Counted from the first letter of the stretch, positions 19,114 to 29,107 are shown. The stretch is 64,000 nucleotides of DNA from Streptomyces spectabilis (GCF_008704795.1 NZ_CP023690.1:6768501-6832500); one strand, 5' to 3'. A program made the numbers and translations. The notes: a model not told the origin generated them from the sequence alone.

Positions 19114-20324
19114 GCGCGGAGCGGGGCAGGGGCCGGGAGGACGGCCCGCCCCCGGAGCCGGGGCCGCCCTCGGCCTCCGCGCCGGACGAGGTGCGGCTCG
19201 CCCGGGTCGCCCTCACGCGGGTGCTGGAGCCGGGCGATGCCGTGGGCGGGTGGTGGCTGCGGGAATGGGGAGCCGTGGCGGTGCTGCGCCGCCTCGCGGA
19301 GGGCGAGGCGATGCTGCCGGGGGTGAGCGACCGGCGCTGGGAGGGGCTGCGGGCGCGCGCCCGGCGGGTGCGGGCGGCGCGGGACCTGGAGGCCGCGGCC
19401 GCGGCCGGAGCGCGGTTCGTGACGCCCGATGACGCGGAGTGGCCCGCGCAGCTCGACGACCTGGGGGACGCGCGGCCCGTGGGGCTCTGGGTGCGGGGGC
19501 GGCCCTCGCTGCGGATCTGGGCGCTGCGCTCGGTGGCCCTGGTGGGAGCGCGGGCCTGTACGGAGTACGGAGCGCACATGGCGGCGAGCCTCGGCGCGGG
19601 CCTCGCCGAGCGCGGTTGGGTGGTGGTGTCCGGCGGCGCGTACGGCGTGGACGGTGCCGCCCACCGGGGCGCCCTGGGCGCGGGCGGCGCCACTGTGGCG
19701 GTGCTCGCGTGCGGAGTTGACCGGCCCTACCCTCGCGGCCACGCCCAGTTGCTCGGCCGGATCGCCGAACAGGGCCTCGTCGTCGGGGAGTTGCCGCCCG
19801 GCGACCACCCGACACCGAGCAGATTCGTCCTGCGGAACAGGGTGATCGCGGCCCTCACCCGGGGCACGGTCGTCGTGGAGGCCGCCTATCGCAGTGGCGC
19901 GCTGGTCACGGCACGGGCCGCGCGCGACCTCGGCCGGTTCACGATGGGCGTCCCGGGGCCCGCCACCAGCGGTCTGTCGGCGGGGGTGCACGAACTGCTG
20001 CGCGGGGAAGCGGTCCTGGTCACCGACGCCGCCGAAGTCGCCGAGCTGGTGGGGGACATGGGCGAGCTGGCGCCGCGGCGGCGCGGCCCCGTGGTGCCGC
20101 GCGACCTGCTCGCCCCCGGCGCCGCCCGGGTCCTCGCGGCGCTGCCCGCCCGGGGCGCGGCGACGGTCCCCGACGTGGCGCGGGGTGCGGGCACCAGTGC
20201 GGACGACGCGGTCGCCAGGTTGTACGAACTTCGCTCGCTGGGGTTCGTCGAACGGCAGGGCGACGGCTGGCAGTTGACACGCCAGGCGTTTCTGTCGGTC
20301 TTTCCGGAGGGGGGTGATGCGTGA
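19110..20324 (+). CDS. dprA: DNA-processing protein DprA
   Basis: 404 residues. The Rossmann-like DprA/Smf domain is seen in VALVGARACTEYG, VVVSGGAYGVDGAAHRGAL and TVAVLACGVDRPYP. A C-terminal winged-helix (about residues 330-395) follows. DprA loads RecA onto incoming single-stranded DNA. The gene is translationally coupled to yifB. Its N-terminal 30 residues are Pro/Gly-rich. Confidence 0.92.
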   Translation: MSAERGRGREDGPPPEPGPPSASAPDEVRLARVALTRVLEPGDAVGGWWLREWGAVAVLRRLAEGEAMLPGVSDRRWEGLRARARRVRAARDLEAAAAAGARFVTPDDAEWPAQLDDLGDARPVGLWVRGRPSLRIWALRSVALVGARACTEYGAHMAASLGAGLAERGWVVVSGGAYGVDGAAHRGALGAGGATVAVLACGVDRPYPRGHAQLLGRIAEQGLVVGELPPGDHPTPSRFVLRNRVIAALTRGTVVVEAAYRSGALVTARAARDLGRFTMGVPGPATSGLSAGVHELLRGEAVLVTDAAEVAELVGDMGELAPRRRGPVVPRDLLAPGAARVLAALPARGAATVPDVARGAGTSADDAVARLYELRSLGFVERQGDGWQLTRQAFLSVFPEGGDA

Positions 20325-20635
20325 CTGTGCGTGTTCCGCCGGATGGATGACAACGCGGCGTCCGCCTGACGACCTTGGGAATCGGTGCAGTTGGCGCCTT
20401 AGATCCATTACGCAGAGCGACGGCTGCAGATCGCTCGGACGTAAAGCGGAACGTATCTGCGTACGCGCGATCCCATACTCTTCGCTCACCGCGACACTTC
20501 AGTCACGCTACGCTCACAACGAATCCGGTGCAGACAGGCAATCAGACGGACAACCTCATTCACTTCACGCAAACCCACCACCGCACCAGTTCCGGCAACC
20601 TCTCAGGTTCACGGCAGAACGGCTCAAGGCGACGC
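20325..20635 (+). other. 311-bp upstream region of whiG, no gene seen
   Basis: The region between dprA and whiG is visibly less GC-rich than its neighbours. I see no convincing ORF, RNA gene or strong hairpin. CATACT at 20474-20479 could be a -10 box, which would leave a leader of about 150 bases, but no good -35 is present. Confidence 0.5.
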
Positions 20636-21481
20636 ATGCCCCAGCACACCTCCGGGTCCGACCGGGCGGCCATTCCCCCAGCCGCCCGTAGCGGCGAGCA
20701 GGAGCGGCGGCCCCCCGCGCCCTCGTCGCTGGACGAGCTGTGGCGGTCGTACAAGTCGACGGGCGACGGGCGGCTGCGCGAGCAGCTGATCCTGCACTAC
20801 TCGCCCCTGGTGAAGTACGTCGCGGGCCGCGTCAGCGTGGGCCTCCCGTCCAATGTGGAGCAGGCCGACTTCGTCTCCTCCGGCGTCTTCGGGCTCATCG
20901 ACGCGATCGAGAAGTTCGACATCGAGCGGTCGATCAAGTTCGAGACGTACGCGATCACCCGCATCCGCGGGGCCATGATCGACGAGCTGCGGGCGCTCGA
21001 CTGGATCCCCCGGTCGGTGCGCCAGAAGGCGCGCAACGTGGAGCGGGCCTACGCGACCCTGGAGGCACGGCTCAGGCGCACGCCCTCGGAGGGCGAGGTC
21101 GCCGCCGAGATGGGCATCCCGGTGGAGGAACTGCACGCGGTGTTCAGCCAGTTGTCGCTCGCCAACGTCGTCGCCCTGGAGGAGCTGCTGCACGTCGGCG
21201 GCGAGGGCGGCGACCGCCTCAGCCTGATGGACACGCTGGAGGACACCGCCGCCGACAACCCGGTCGAGGTCGCCGAGGACCGCGAGCTGCGGCGACTGCT
21301 CGCCCGCGCGATCAACACGCTGCCGGAGCGCGAGAAGACCGTCGTCACGCTGTACTACTACGAGGGCCTCACACTGGCTGAGATCGGCAATGTGCTCGGG
21401 GTGACCGAGAGCCGGGTCAGTCAGATCCACACCAAGTCGGTGCTCCAGTTGCGGGCGAAGCTGGCCAGTTTCGGTCGCTGA
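20636..21481 (+). CDS. whiG: RNA polymerase sigma factor WhiG
   Basis: 281 residues. FliA-like sigma factor that commits aerial hyphae to sporulation in Streptomyces. It begins [12 protein letters not shown]. Region 2 ([20 protein letters not shown], then [20 protein letters not shown]), region 3, and region 4 ([19 protein letters not shown]) with the final helix-turn-helix are all intact. Family length. A longer in-frame extension upstream of 20636 exists but has poor codon bias. WhiG is usually held by an anti-sigma factor (RsiG) encoded elsewhere. Confidence 0.96.
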   Translation: MPQHTSGSDRAAIPPAARSGEQERRPPAPSSLDELWRSYKSTGDGRLREQLILHYSPLVKYVAGRVSVGLPSNVEQADFVSSGVFGLIDAIEKFDIERSIKFETYAITRIRGAMIDELRALDWIPRSVRQKARNVERAYATLEARLRRTPSEGEVAAEMGIPVEELHAVFSQLSLANVVALEELLHVGGEGGDRLSLMDTLEDTAADNPVEVAEDRELRRLLARAINTLPEREKTVVTLYYYEGLTLAEIGNVLGVTESRVSQIHTKSVLQLRAKLASFGR

Positions 21482-21619
21482 GTGAGCTGAATCGTCCCTT
21501 CCTGGGCCGTGCCGTGCACCGCTTCCACGCTCCGTTCGCGCCGTGGTGGTGCCTCGCCGCGCCCTCGCGGCCAGGAAGAGTGCCTGCCTGGCGGCCTCCC
21601 CTGGCGCGGGGCGCGTCCG

Positions 21620-21625
21620 TAAAGT
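21620..21625 (+). promoter_or_regulatory. Possible -10 box of a leaderless TetR gene
   Basis: TAAAGT ends exactly 6 bases before the GTG at 21632, so +1 would be the start codon. -35 not evident. Confidence 0.35.
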
Positions 21626-21631
21626 GGGGGC

Positions 21632-22213
21632 GTGCCAAGGATTCGAGCGGCCTCTGTGGCCGAGCACCGGTCGATGCAGCGAGGCGCCCTGCTGGACGCC
21701 GCGCGCTCCCTGCTGTCCGAGGGCGGGACGGAAGCGCTGACGTTCCCCGCGCTCGCCGAGCGCACGGGGCTCGCGCGGTCGTCCGTCTACGAGTACTTCC
21801 GTTCGCGCGCGGCCGTCGTCGAAGAGCTCTGCGAGGTCGACTTCCCCGTCTGGGCGGCGGAGGTCTCGGCGGCGATGGAGCGGGCCGAGACGCCCGAGGG
21901 GCAGATCGAGGCCTATGTGCGCCAGCAGCTCGCGCTGGTCGGGGACCGGCGGCACCGGGCCGTGGTCGCGATCTCCGCGAGCGAGCTGGACGCCGGGGCG
22001 CGGGAGAAGATCCGGGCCGCGCACGGCGGCCTCGTGGCCATGATCGTGGAGGCGCTCGACGCCCTCGGGCACCAGGAGCCCCGGCTCGCGGCCATGCTGC
22101 TGCAGGGCATCGTGGACGCGGCGGTGCGCCGCATCGAGCTCGGCGTGGCCGAGGAGCCCGAGGCCATCACGGAGGCGGCTGTGGCCATGGCCCTGCGGGG
22201 CGTGCGGGGCTGA
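21632..22213 (+). CDS. TetR/AcrR family transcriptional regulator
   Basis: 193 residues. N-terminal HTH (LLDAARSLLSEGGTEALTFP, then TGLARSSVYEYFRSRAAVVEEL) with a variable ligand-binding C-terminus. The target is unknown. No adjacent divergent gene shares a promoter with it. The 3' end overlaps the convergent M23 peptidase gene by 47 bases. Confidence 0.85.
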   Translation: MPRIRAASVAEHRSMQRGALLDAARSLLSEGGTEALTFPALAERTGLARSSVYEYFRSRAAVVEELCEVDFPVWAAEVSAAMERAETPEGQIEAYVRQQLALVGDRRHRAVVAISASELDAGAREKIRAAHGGLVAMIVEALDALGHQEPRLAAMLLQGIVDAAVRRIELGVAEEPEAITEAAVAMALRGVRG

Positions 22214-22844
22214 GCCCCGGGCTCCGAAGGCCGCTGTCGCTGAGGGCGGCGGCCCACGGCCAGAACGGCCACACCGGCGCCGGTGGCGGCGTACCGGCGC
22301 CCGTCAGGGGCAGCAGCCGTGACGGGCCCCCGCGCAGCAGCCACGGCGGGAGCAGGCCCAAGGGGTTCAGATACGCCTTCGCCCGGCGCAGGCCCCAGTG
22401 GAGGCATGCCGCGGGGCAGTGGAAGCGGGCCGACGCCTCCAGCGTGCCCAGGACGGTGCCCGCGCCGACCTCGGCGCCCTTCTGCACGGACGCCCGTACC
22501 GGTTCGTACGTCGTGCGCAGCGGTGGATCACCGGTGCCCGTGAGCTCCACCGTGACCACGCCCCGGCCCGCCACCCGGCCCGCGTACGAGACCCGCCCCG
22601 GCGCGGCCGCCCGCACGGGGGAGCCCGGGGGCGCGGCCAGGTCCACGCCCCGGTGGCCGGGGCCGTACGCCGTCGCCGGGGGCTCCCAGCCCCGGACGAT
22701 CCAGGGGCGCGCGCCCACCGGCCAGGAGCCGCCCACCGCGGGCACCGGGTCGGCGGCCGCCAGGGCGCCCGGAGGCGGCAGCGCCGCGAGCAGCGCTAGC
22801 AGCGCGAGCACGGACAAGATCAGGATGCGTCGTAGACGTGACAT
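22167..22844 (-). CDS. Secreted M23-family metallopeptidase
   Basis: 225 residues from ATG 22844. A signal peptide ([20 protein letters not shown], cleavage near PGALAA) is followed by an M23/LytM core with [21 protein letters not shown] (HxxxD) and CLHWGLRR (HxH position present as HWG). It is likely a cell-wall endopeptidase or a degenerate LytM factor, because only part of the zinc triad is evident. Pro-rich hydrophobic C-terminus. It is divergent from rpsB and convergent with the TetR gene. Confidence 0.8.
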   Translation of the reverse strand: MSRLRRILILSVLALLALLAALPPPGALAAADPVPAVGGSWPVGARPWIVRGWEPPATAYGPGHRGVDLAAPPGSPVRAAAPGRVSYAGRVAGRGVVTVELTGTGDPPLRTTYEPVRASVQKGAEVGAGTVLGTLEASARFHCPAACLHWGLRRAKAYLNPLGLLPPWLLRGGPSRLLPLTGAGTPPPAPVWPFWPWAAALSDSGLRSPGLSPARPAGPWPQPPP

Positions 22845-22950
22845 GCGAGAACGGTCCCGTGCCGCCCCGACCCGCAGGGATCTTGGCCGGGAACTGTGGA
22901 CTACCAGCCGGTTGTGGACAGCGGCGTCACCCGGCACCTCGCGGGTCCCG

Positions 22951-22956
22951 TACACT
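22951..22956 (+). promoter_or_regulatory. Possible -10 box for rpsB
   Basis: TACACT about 157 bases before the rpsB ATG. A weak -35-like GTCACC lies about 19 bases upstream. A long leader is usual for ribosomal protein operons. Confidence 0.3.
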
Positions 22957-23113
22957 TCATGTGGCGATCCGGGTCACCGGGTCGACTTCGCACGCCCCGG
23001 CACCGGGCTCTCGCAGCCGCCGGTGTCAGCGCCTTTCGGTCCCGCACGCGAGTGCGTGGCACGGCGCGCGGCAGGGCGTCAGGACACAACCGAGAACACC
23101 AAGGAGTACGGCC

Positions 23114-24013
23114 ATGGCCGTCGTCACGATGCGGGAGCTGCTGGAAAGCGGCGTCCACTTCGGTCACCAGACCCGTCGTTGGAACCCGAAGATGAAGCGC
23201 TTCATCTTCACGGAGCGCAACGGCATCTACATCATCGACCTGCTCCAGTCGCTGTCGTACATCGACCGCGCCTACGAGTTCGTCAAGGAGACCGTCGCCC
23301 ACGGCGGCACGGTCATGTTCGTGGGTACGAAGAAGCAGGCGCAGGAGGCCATCGCCGAGCAGGCGACGCGCGTCGGCATGCCCTACGTCAACCAGCGCTG
23401 GCTGGGCGGCATGCTCACCAACTTCTCGACCGTCTACAAGCGCCTGCAGCGCCTCAAGGAGCTTGAGGCCATCGACTTCGAGGACGTGGCCGCCTCCGGC
23501 CTCACCAAGAAGGAGCTGCTGGTCCTCTCCCGCGAGAAGGCCAAGCTGGAGAAGACCCTCGGCGGTATCCGCGAGATGCAGAAGGTGCCCAGCGCCGTCT
23601 GGATCGTGGACACCAAGAAGGAGCACATCGCGGTTGGCGAGGCCCGGAAGCTGAACATCCCGGTCGTCGCGATCCTCGACACCAACTGCGACCCCGACGA
23701 GGTCGACTACAAGATCCCGGGCAACGACGACGCGATCCGCTCCGTCACCCTGCTCACCCGCGTGATCGCCGACGCTGTCGCCGAGGGCCTCATCGCCCGC
23801 TCCGGCGTTGCCACCGGTGACTCGAAGCCGGGCGAGAAGGCCGCGGGCGAGCCGCTCGCCGAGTGGGAGCGCGACCTGCTCGAGGGCGAGAAGAAGGCCG
23901 ACGAGAAGGCCGCCGACGCCGAGGCCCCCAAGGCCGACGCCGAGGCCCCCAAGGCTGAGGAGGCCCCCGAGGCCGCCGAGGCCCCGGCTGCGGACGCCGC
24001 CGAGCAGGCCTGA
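23114..24013 (+). CDS. rpsB: 30S ribosomal protein S2
   Basis: 299 residues. Canonical S2 ([20 protein letters not shown], then [13 protein letters not shown] and [11 protein letters not shown]). From about residue 250 there is an actinobacterial Ala/Glu/Lys/Pro-rich tail containing repeated [17 protein letters not shown] units. AAGGAG at 23101-23106 is the SD. Cotranscribed with tsf, subject to the hairpin between them. Confidence 0.98.
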   Translation: MAVVTMRELLESGVHFGHQTRRWNPKMKRFIFTERNGIYIIDLLQSLSYIDRAYEFVKETVAHGGTVMFVGTKKQAQEAIAEQATRVGMPYVNQRWLGGMLTNFSTVYKRLQRLKELEAIDFEDVAASGLTKKELLVLSREKAKLEKTLGGIREMQKVPSAVWIVDTKKEHIAVGEARKLNIPVVAILDTNCDPDEVDYKIPGNDDAIRSVTLLTRVIADAVAEGLIARSGVATGDSKPGEKAAGEPLAEWERDLLEGEKKADEKAADAEAPKADAEAPKAEEAPEAAEAPAADAAEQA

Positions 24014-24015
24014 CC

Positions 24016-24069
24016 TCAGCATCGGATGCTGACGGCGGGGGCCCGCGCCACGAGCGCGGCCCCCGCCGT
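24016..24069 (+). terminator. Attenuator-like double hairpin between rpsB and tsf
   Basis: TCAGCATC (24016-24023) pairs with GATGCTGA (24025-24032), followed by ACGGCGGGGGCC (24032-24043) with GGCCCCCGCCGT (24058-24069) and an inner GCGC stem. The two stems share base 24032, so they may be mutually exclusive. Together they would reduce but probably not abolish read-through into tsf. Confidence 0.7.
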
Positions 24070-24111
24070 TCACCCGTAGATCTTCGACTTCGAGAAAGAC
24101 TTCAGAGAATC

Positions 24112-24948
24112 ATGGCGAACTACACCGCCGCTGACGTCAAGAAGCTCCGTGAGCTCACCGGCGTCGGCATGATGGACTGCAAGAAGGCGCTCGACGAGGC
24201 CGACGGCAACGTCGACAAGGCCGTCGAGGCGCTGCGCATCAAGGGCCAGAAGGGCGTCGCCAAGCGCGAGGGCCGCTCTGCCGAGAACGGTGCCGTCGTC
24301 TCCGTGATCGCCGACGACAACACCTCCGGTGTCATCGTCGAGCTGAAGTGCGAGACGGACTTCGTCGCCAAGGGCGAGAAGTTCCAGGCCGTCGCCAACC
24401 AGATCGCCGAGCACGTCGCCAAGACGTCCCCCGCCGACATCGAGGCGCTGCTCGCGTCCGAGATCGAGGCCGGCAAGACCGTCCAGGCGTTCGTCGACGA
24501 GGCCAACGCCCAGCTCGGCGAGAAGATCGTCCTGGACCGCTTCGCGCAGTACAACGACGGCTTCGTGTACGCCTACATGCACCGCACGATGCCCGACCTG
24601 CCGCCGCAGATCGGTGTCCTCGTCGAGTTCGACAAGGCCGACGCCGCGACCGCCAAGGGCGTCGCGCAGCACATCGCCGCCTTCGCGCCGAAGTACCTCA
24701 CCCGTGAGGACGTTCCGGCCGAGGTCGTCGAGTCCGAGCGCCGCGTCGCCGAGGAGACCACCCGCGCCGAGGGCAAGCCGGAGGCCGCGCTCCCGAAGAT
24801 CGTCGAGGGTCGCGTCAACGGCTTCTTCAAGGACGCCACTCTCCTGGGCCAGCCGTACGCCCTCGACAACAAGAAGTCCGTCGAGAAGGTCCTGCAGGAG
24901 GCCGGTGTCACCCTGAAGCGCTTCTCGCGCATCAAGGTCGGCATCTGA
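24112..24948 (+). CDS. tsf: Elongation factor Ts
   Basis: 278 residues. Guanine nucleotide exchange factor for EF-Tu. An N-terminal UBA-like domain ([20 protein letters not shown]) precedes the core and coiled-coil regions with the conserved [13 protein letters not shown] at 24112 with a modest upstream GAGAA. Complete family length. Followed by strong tandem hairpins, so this is probably the end of the rpsB-tsf transcript. Confidence 0.97.
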   Translation: MANYTAADVKKLRELTGVGMMDCKKALDEADGNVDKAVEALRIKGQKGVAKREGRSAENGAVVSVIADDNTSGVIVELKCETDFVAKGEKFQAVANQIAEHVAKTSPADIEALLASEIEAGKTVQAFVDEANAQLGEKIVLDRFAQYNDGFVYAYMHRTMPDLPPQIGVLVEFDKADAATAKGVAQHIAAFAPKYLTREDVPAEVVESERRVAEETTRAEGKPEAALPKIVEGRVNGFFKDATLLGQPYALDNKKSVEKVLQEAGVTLKRFSRIKVGI

Positions 24949-24965
24949 GTCCTCACCACGATCGC

Positions 24966-25020
24966 CGGTAGACCCCGCTAGGGTCTACCGCGGTCGACCG
25001 CGTGCGCACTGGCGCACGCG
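24966..25020 (+). terminator. Tandem terminator hairpins after tsf
   Basis: CGGTAGACCC (24966-24975) with GGGTCTACCG (24981-24990), a 10-bp stem with a 5-base loop. Then CGCGTGCGC (24999-25007) with GCGCACGCG (25012-25020), a 9-bp stem with a 4-base loop. Confidence 0.8.
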
Positions 25021-25098
25021 ACGGCCGTGACGTCGTACGCGAGGGCCGTACCGAGAGCGACGGTGCGCCTCGCACGCGACGGACGACCGCAAGATCTG

Positions 25099-25158
25099 AC
25101 GAGGAGGCCATTGCCGAGCATGGGATGAACACCACCCCACCGGCAATGGCCTCTTCGT
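25099..25158 (+). promoter_or_regulatory. Long stem-loop in the pyrH leader
   Basis: 25099-25116 pairs with 25141-25158 over 18 bp with one G-U. The central 13 bp (GAGGCCATTGCCG with its exact complement) are perfect, and the loop is 24 bases. The structure ends 12 bases before the SD AGGAGA and 23 bases before the pyrH ATG. It could be a terminator/attenuator or a protein-binding leader. Confidence 0.65.
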
Positions 25159-25181
25159 ATGTGCACCACAAGGAGAACTCC

Positions 25182-25940
25182 ATGACCAAGGCCGACACCA
25201 AGACTGACGACGGCAAAGTGGCCGGGCGCTTCCTGCTGAAGCTCTCCGGTGAGGCGTTCGCCGGGGGCGGCGGCCTCGGCGTCGACCCCGACGTGGTGCA
25301 CAAAATCGCCCGGGAGATCGCAGCCGTCGTGCGTGACGGCGCGGAGATCGCCATCGTCATCGGCGGCGGCAACTTCTTCCGCGGCGCCGAGCTCCAGCAG
25401 CGCGGCATGGACCGGGCCCGCTCCGACTACATGGGCATGCTCGGCACGGTCATGAACTGCCTCGCCCTGCAGGACTTCCTGGAGAAGGAAGGCATCGACT
25501 GCCGCGTGCAGACCGCCATCACCATGGGCCAGGTCGCGGAGCCGTACATCCCGCTGCGCGCCGTGCGCCACCTGGAGAAGGGCCGCGTCGTGATCTTCGG
25601 CGCCGGCATGGGCATGCCGTACTTCTCCACCGACACCACCGCCGCCCAGCGCGCTCTGGAGATCGACGCCGAGGCCCTGCTCATGGGCAAGAACGGCGTC
25701 GACGGGGTCTACGACTCCGATCCCAAGAAGAACCCGGACGCGGTGAAGTTCGACTCCCTCGGCTACGGCGAGGTCATCACCCGTGACCTGAAGGTCGCCG
25801 ACGCCACCGCCGTCACGCTGTGCCGGGACAACAAGCTGCCCATCCTGGTCTTCGAGCTGCTCGCGGAGGGCAATATCGCGCGGGCCGTCAAGGGTGAGAA
25901 GATCGGCACGCTCGTCGGCGACCAGGATTCCCGGGCCTGA
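25182..25940 (+). CDS. pyrH: Uridylate kinase PyrH
   Basis: 252 residues. Phosphorylates UMP to UDP for pyrimidine nucleotide supply. Amino-acid-kinase fold: [20 protein letters not shown], and [16 protein letters not shown] near the C-terminus. ATG 25182 has SD AGGAGA at 25171-25176. Upstream in-frame sequence is leader, not protein. A strong stem-loop precedes the SD. Confidence 0.97.
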   Translation: MTKADTKTDDGKVAGRFLLKLSGEAFAGGGGLGVDPDVVHKIAREIAAVVRDGAEIAIVIGGGNFFRGAELQQRGMDRARSDYMGMLGTVMNCLALQDFLEKEGIDCRVQTAITMGQVAEPYIPLRAVRHLEKGRVVIFGAGMGMPYFSTDTTAAQRALEIDAEALLMGKNGVDGVYDSDPKKNPDAVKFDSLGYGEVITRDLKVADATAVTLCRDNKLPILVFELLAEGNIARAVKGEKIGTLVGDQDSRA

Positions 25941-26118
25941 GCCGACGACGTCCGTCCCGCAGGGGACGCACCGGGCTCCCTGGGGGCTCCACGGGGTTCC
26001 GGGGCGCCTCGGAGGGATGGACAAAGCCCTGCCGGTCGGACACCGTGCAGGAAAGAGACGCGACGCAGCCGGCCGATCCATGGAAGCCGGGCCCACTCAA
26101 GACACGCAGGAGCAAGTG

Positions 26119-26676
26119 GTGATCGAAGAGACCCTCCTCGAGGCCGAGGAGAAGATGGAGAAGGCCGTCGTGGTCGCCAAGGAGGACTTCGCCGCGATCC
26201 GCACGGGCCGTGCGCACCCGGCGATGTTCAACAAGATCGTGGCCGACTACTACGGCGCGCTGACGCCGATCAACCAGCTCGCCTCGTTCTCGGTGCCCGA
26301 GCCGCGCATGGCGGTGGTGACGCCGTTCGACAAGACCGCGCTGCGCAACATCGAGCAGGCGATCCGCGACTCGGACCTCGGCGTCAACCCGAGCAACGAC
26401 GGCAACATCATCCGGGTGACGTTCCCCGAGCTCACCGAGGAGCGCCGCCGCGACTACATCAAGGTCGCCAAGAGCAAGGCCGAGGACTCGAAGGTGTCCA
26501 TCCGCTCCGTGCGCCGCAAGGCCAAGGACACCCTCGACAAGGCCATCAAGGACGGTGACATCGGAGAGGACGAGGGCCGCCGCGCCGAGAAGGAGCTCGA
26601 CGACCTCACCTCCAAGTACGTCGCCCAGGTCGACGAGCTGCTCAAGCACAAGGAATCCGAGCTGCTCGAGGTCTGA
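26119..26676 (+). CDS. frr: Ribosome recycling factor
   Basis: 185 residues. With EF-G it splits the post-termination ribosome. It starts [17 protein letters not shown], and the conserved [14 protein letters not shown] and [18 protein letters not shown] are present. GTG 26119 has AGGAG at 26108-26112. It follows pyrH by 178 bases, a conserved order. Confidence 0.97.
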   Translation: MIEETLLEAEEKMEKAVVVAKEDFAAIRTGRAHPAMFNKIVADYYGALTPINQLASFSVPEPRMAVVTPFDKTALRNIEQAIRDSDLGVNPSNDGNIIRVTFPELTEERRRDYIKVAKSKAEDSKVSIRSVRRKAKDTLDKAIKDGDIGEDEGRRAEKELDDLTSKYVAQVDELLKHKESELLEV

Positions 26677-26733
26677 CCCGTCGGGTCTGCCGAGTCGAGC
26701 GACGTCTGATCTAGGTCTGAGGAATCCGATTCC

Positions 26734-27867
26734 GTGAACGACACTTCCTGGGGGGCGCCGTCCAGAGCCGGGTACTGGGGGGCGCCCGACCAGGGACCGG
26801 TCCAGGGTGCTGCCCCGGTGGGTCCCGCACACGATGCGCACGCGCTGAATCCGTCAGAGACTCAGCCCATGCCCATCGTTCCCGACGTAGCCGCGAGCGG
26901 CGGACACCAGGACGACGACCGGGGGGCTGCTCAGTCGAGCGGCCCCCTGTTCCGTGACGAGGCCGCGCACGCCGCGCACTCTTCGAACCCCGCGCAGAAG
27001 CCGCAGGAGCCCATGACCGGCGCACCACAGCCCGCCCCAGCACCGCAGAGGAAGAGCGCGGGGCGCGACCTCGGTGCGGCCATAGGGGTCGGCGTGGGCC
27101 TCGGCGCCGTCATCCTCGCGTCGCTGTTCTTCAAGAAGGCCGTCTTCATCGGCGTCATAGCGGTCGCCGTCGTCGTCGGCCTGTGGGAGCTCACCTCCCG
27201 TCTGCAGGAGCGCAAGGCCATCAAGGCGCCGCTTGCGCCGCTCGCGGTGGGCGGCGCGGCGATGGTCGTCGCCGGGTACCTGCGCGGCGTCGAGGGCGCC
27301 TGGGTGGCGATGGCGCTCACCGCGCTCGCGGTCCTCGTGTGGCGCATGACGGAGCCGCCCGAGGGTTACCTCAAGGACGTCACGGCGGGTGTCTTCGCGG
27401 CCTTCTACGTCCCGTTCCTCGCCACCTTCGTGGCGCTGATGCTCACCGCGGGCGACGGCCCGGAGCGGGTGCTCACCTTCCTGATCCTGACCGTGGTCAG
27501 CGATACCGGGGCGTACGCGGTCGGCTGGCGGTTCGGCAGGCACAAGCTGGCGCCGCGCATCAGCCCCGGAAAGACCCGGGAGGGCCTGCTCGGCGCGGTG
27601 GCCTTCGCCATGGCGGCGGGCGCGCTGTGCATGCACTTCATGATCGACGACGGCCTGTGGTGGCAGGGCCTGCTGCTCGGCCTCGCGGTGGCCGCCAGCG
27701 CGACGCTCGGCGACCTCGGCGAGTCCATGATCAAGCGGGACCTCGGCATCAAGGACATGGGCACGCTGCTGCCGGGCCACGGCGGCATCATGGACCGGCT
27801 TGACTCGCTGTTGCCTACGGCGCCGGTGGTGTGGTTGCTGCTTGTGGTGTTCGTGGGGTCGGGGTGA
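26734..27867 (+). CDS. cdsA: Phosphatidate cytidylyltransferase CdsA
   Basis: 377 residues. Makes CDP-diacylglycerol from phosphatidic acid and CTP at the membrane. About 105 residues of soluble, Pro/Gln/Ala-rich N-terminus typical of Streptomyces homologues precede at least seven hydrophobic segments. The C-terminal CDP-alcohol signature is seen in SATLGDLGESMIKRDLGIKD and LPGHGGIMDRLDSL. GTG 26734 starts 57 bases after frr. Confidence 0.94.
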   Translation: MNDTSWGAPSRAGYWGAPDQGPVQGAAPVGPAHDAHALNPSETQPMPIVPDVAASGGHQDDDRGAAQSSGPLFRDEAAHAAHSSNPAQKPQEPMTGAPQPAPAPQRKSAGRDLGAAIGVGVGLGAVILASLFFKKAVFIGVIAVAVVVGLWELTSRLQERKAIKAPLAPLAVGGAAMVVAGYLRGVEGAWVAMALTALAVLVWRMTEPPEGYLKDVTAGVFAAFYVPFLATFVALMLTAGDGPERVLTFLILTVVSDTGAYAVGWRFGRHKLAPRISPGKTREGLLGAVAFAMAAGALCMHFMIDDGLWWQGLLLGLAVAASATLGDLGESMIKRDLGIKDMGTLLPGHGGIMDRLDSLLPTAPVVWLLLVVFVGSG

Positions 27868-27940
27868 CCTTGTCACCCGGGGCGGGAGCGCTCGGGTGAT
27901 CCAGCGGTAGCACTTGGCTGACCTGCTGTTTCGTAGGTGA

Positions 27941-27970
27941 GGGGCCCGTTGTCCACAGGCGGCGGGCCCC
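27941..27970 (+). terminator. Terminator hairpin between cdsA and rlmN
   Basis: GGGGCCCG (27941-27948) pairs with CGGGCCCC (27963-27970), followed by TTGT. The loop contains TTGTCCACA (27949-27957), which also reads as a DnaA-box sequence. Confidence 0.6.
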
Positions 27971-27982
27971 TTGTCGTATCTC

Positions 27983-27991
27983 TGGGACAAT
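27983..27991 (+). promoter_or_regulatory. Extended -10-like element before rlmN
   Basis: TGGGACAAT (TG-n-GACAAT) ends 9 bases before the rlmN ATG, giving a very short or absent leader. Confidence 0.35.
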
Positions 27992-28000
27992 GGAGCCATC

Positions 28001-29107
28001 ATGCCCAAGCCCGGAGAACTCACCTTTGTCGCGCCGCGCGGAGCCAAGAAGCCGCCGCGGCATCTCGCCGACCTCACGCCCGCCGAGCGCAAGGAGGCCG
28101 TCGCCACCATCGGCGAGAAGCCGTTCCGCGCCAAGCAGCTCTCGCAGCACTACTTCGCGCGGTACGCCCACGACCCCGAGCAGTGGACGGACATCCCGGC
28201 CGGTGCGCGCGGCAAGCTCCAGGAGGCGCTGCTTCCCGAGCTGATGAGCGTCGTCCGGCACATCAGCTGCGACGACGACACCACGCGCAAGACGCTGTGG
28301 CGCCTCTTCGACGGCACGCTCGTGGAGTCCGTGCTCATGCGGTACCCCGACCGGGTGACGATGTGCATCAGCTCCCAGGCGGGCTGTGGCATGAACTGCC
28401 CGTTCTGCGCCACGGGCCAGGCCGGTCTCGACCGGAACCTGTCCACCGCCGAGATCGTGCACCAGATCGTGGACGGCATGCGGGCCCTGCGCGACGGCGA
28501 GATCCCGGGCGGCCCGGCGCGCCTCAGCAACATCGTCTTCATGGGCATGGGCGAGCCGCTGGCCAACTACAACAGGGTGGTGGGCGCGATCCGCCGCCTC
28601 ACCGACCCCGAGCCGGACGGCGTGGGCCTGTCCCAGCGCGGCATCACCGTCTCGACGGTCGGCCTGGTGCCCGCCATCCACCGGTTCGCCGACGAGGGCT
28701 TCAAGTGCCGTCTCGCGATCTCCCTGCACGCGCCCGACGACGAGCTGCGCGACACCCTCGTCCCGGTCAACACGCGCTGGAAGGTCCGCGAGGTCCTGGA
28801 CGCGGGCTGGGAGTACGCCGCGAAGTCCGGGCGCAGGCTCTCCATCGAGTACGCCCTGATCCGCGACATCAACGACCACGCGTGGCGCGGTGACCGCCTC
28901 GGCCGCCTGCTCAAGGGCAAGCCGGTGCACGTCAACCTGATCCCGCTGAACCCCACGCCGGGCTCGAAGTGGACGGCCTCGCGCCCCGAGGACGAGAAGG
29001 CCTTCGTCGAGGCCGTCGCCGCCCACGGCGTGCCGGTGACCGTCCGCGACACCCGAGGCCAGGAGATCGACGGCGCCTGCGGACAGCTCGCGGCAGCCGA
29101 ACGCTAG
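28001..29107 (+). CDS. rlmN: 23S rRNA/tRNA (adenine-C2)-methyltransferase RlmN
   Basis: 368 residues. Radical SAM enzyme methylating A2503 of 23S rRNA and A37 of some tRNAs. The CGMNCPFC cluster motif (CxxxCxxC) and the C-terminal catalytic cysteine in [11 protein letters not shown] are present. Normal length. ATG 28001 lacks a clear SD. Followed by a TPP riboswitch belonging to the next operon. Confidence 0.96.
   Translation: MPKPGELTFVAPRGAKKPPRHLADLTPAERKEAVATIGEKPFRAKQLSQHYFARYAHDPEQWTDIPAGARGKLQEALLPELMSVVRHISCDDDTTRKTLWRLFDGTLVESVLMRYPDRVTMCISSQAGCGMNCPFCATGQAGLDRNLSTAEIVHQIVDGMRALRDGEIPGGPARLSNIVFMGMGEPLANYNRVVGAIRRLTDPEPDGVGLSQRGITVSTVGLVPAIHRFADEGFKCRLAISLHAPDDELRDTLVPVNTRWKVREVLDAGWEYAAKSGRRLSIEYALIRDINDHAWRGDRLGRLLKGKPVHVNLIPLNPTPGSKWTASRPEDEKAFVEAVAAHGVPVTVRDTRGQEIDGACGQLAAAER

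Noticed and set aside
20375..20635. N-terminal extension of WhiG
   Set aside because: In frame, but low GC bias at third positions and unlike WhiG proteins, which start at MPQHTSG. Treated as leader.
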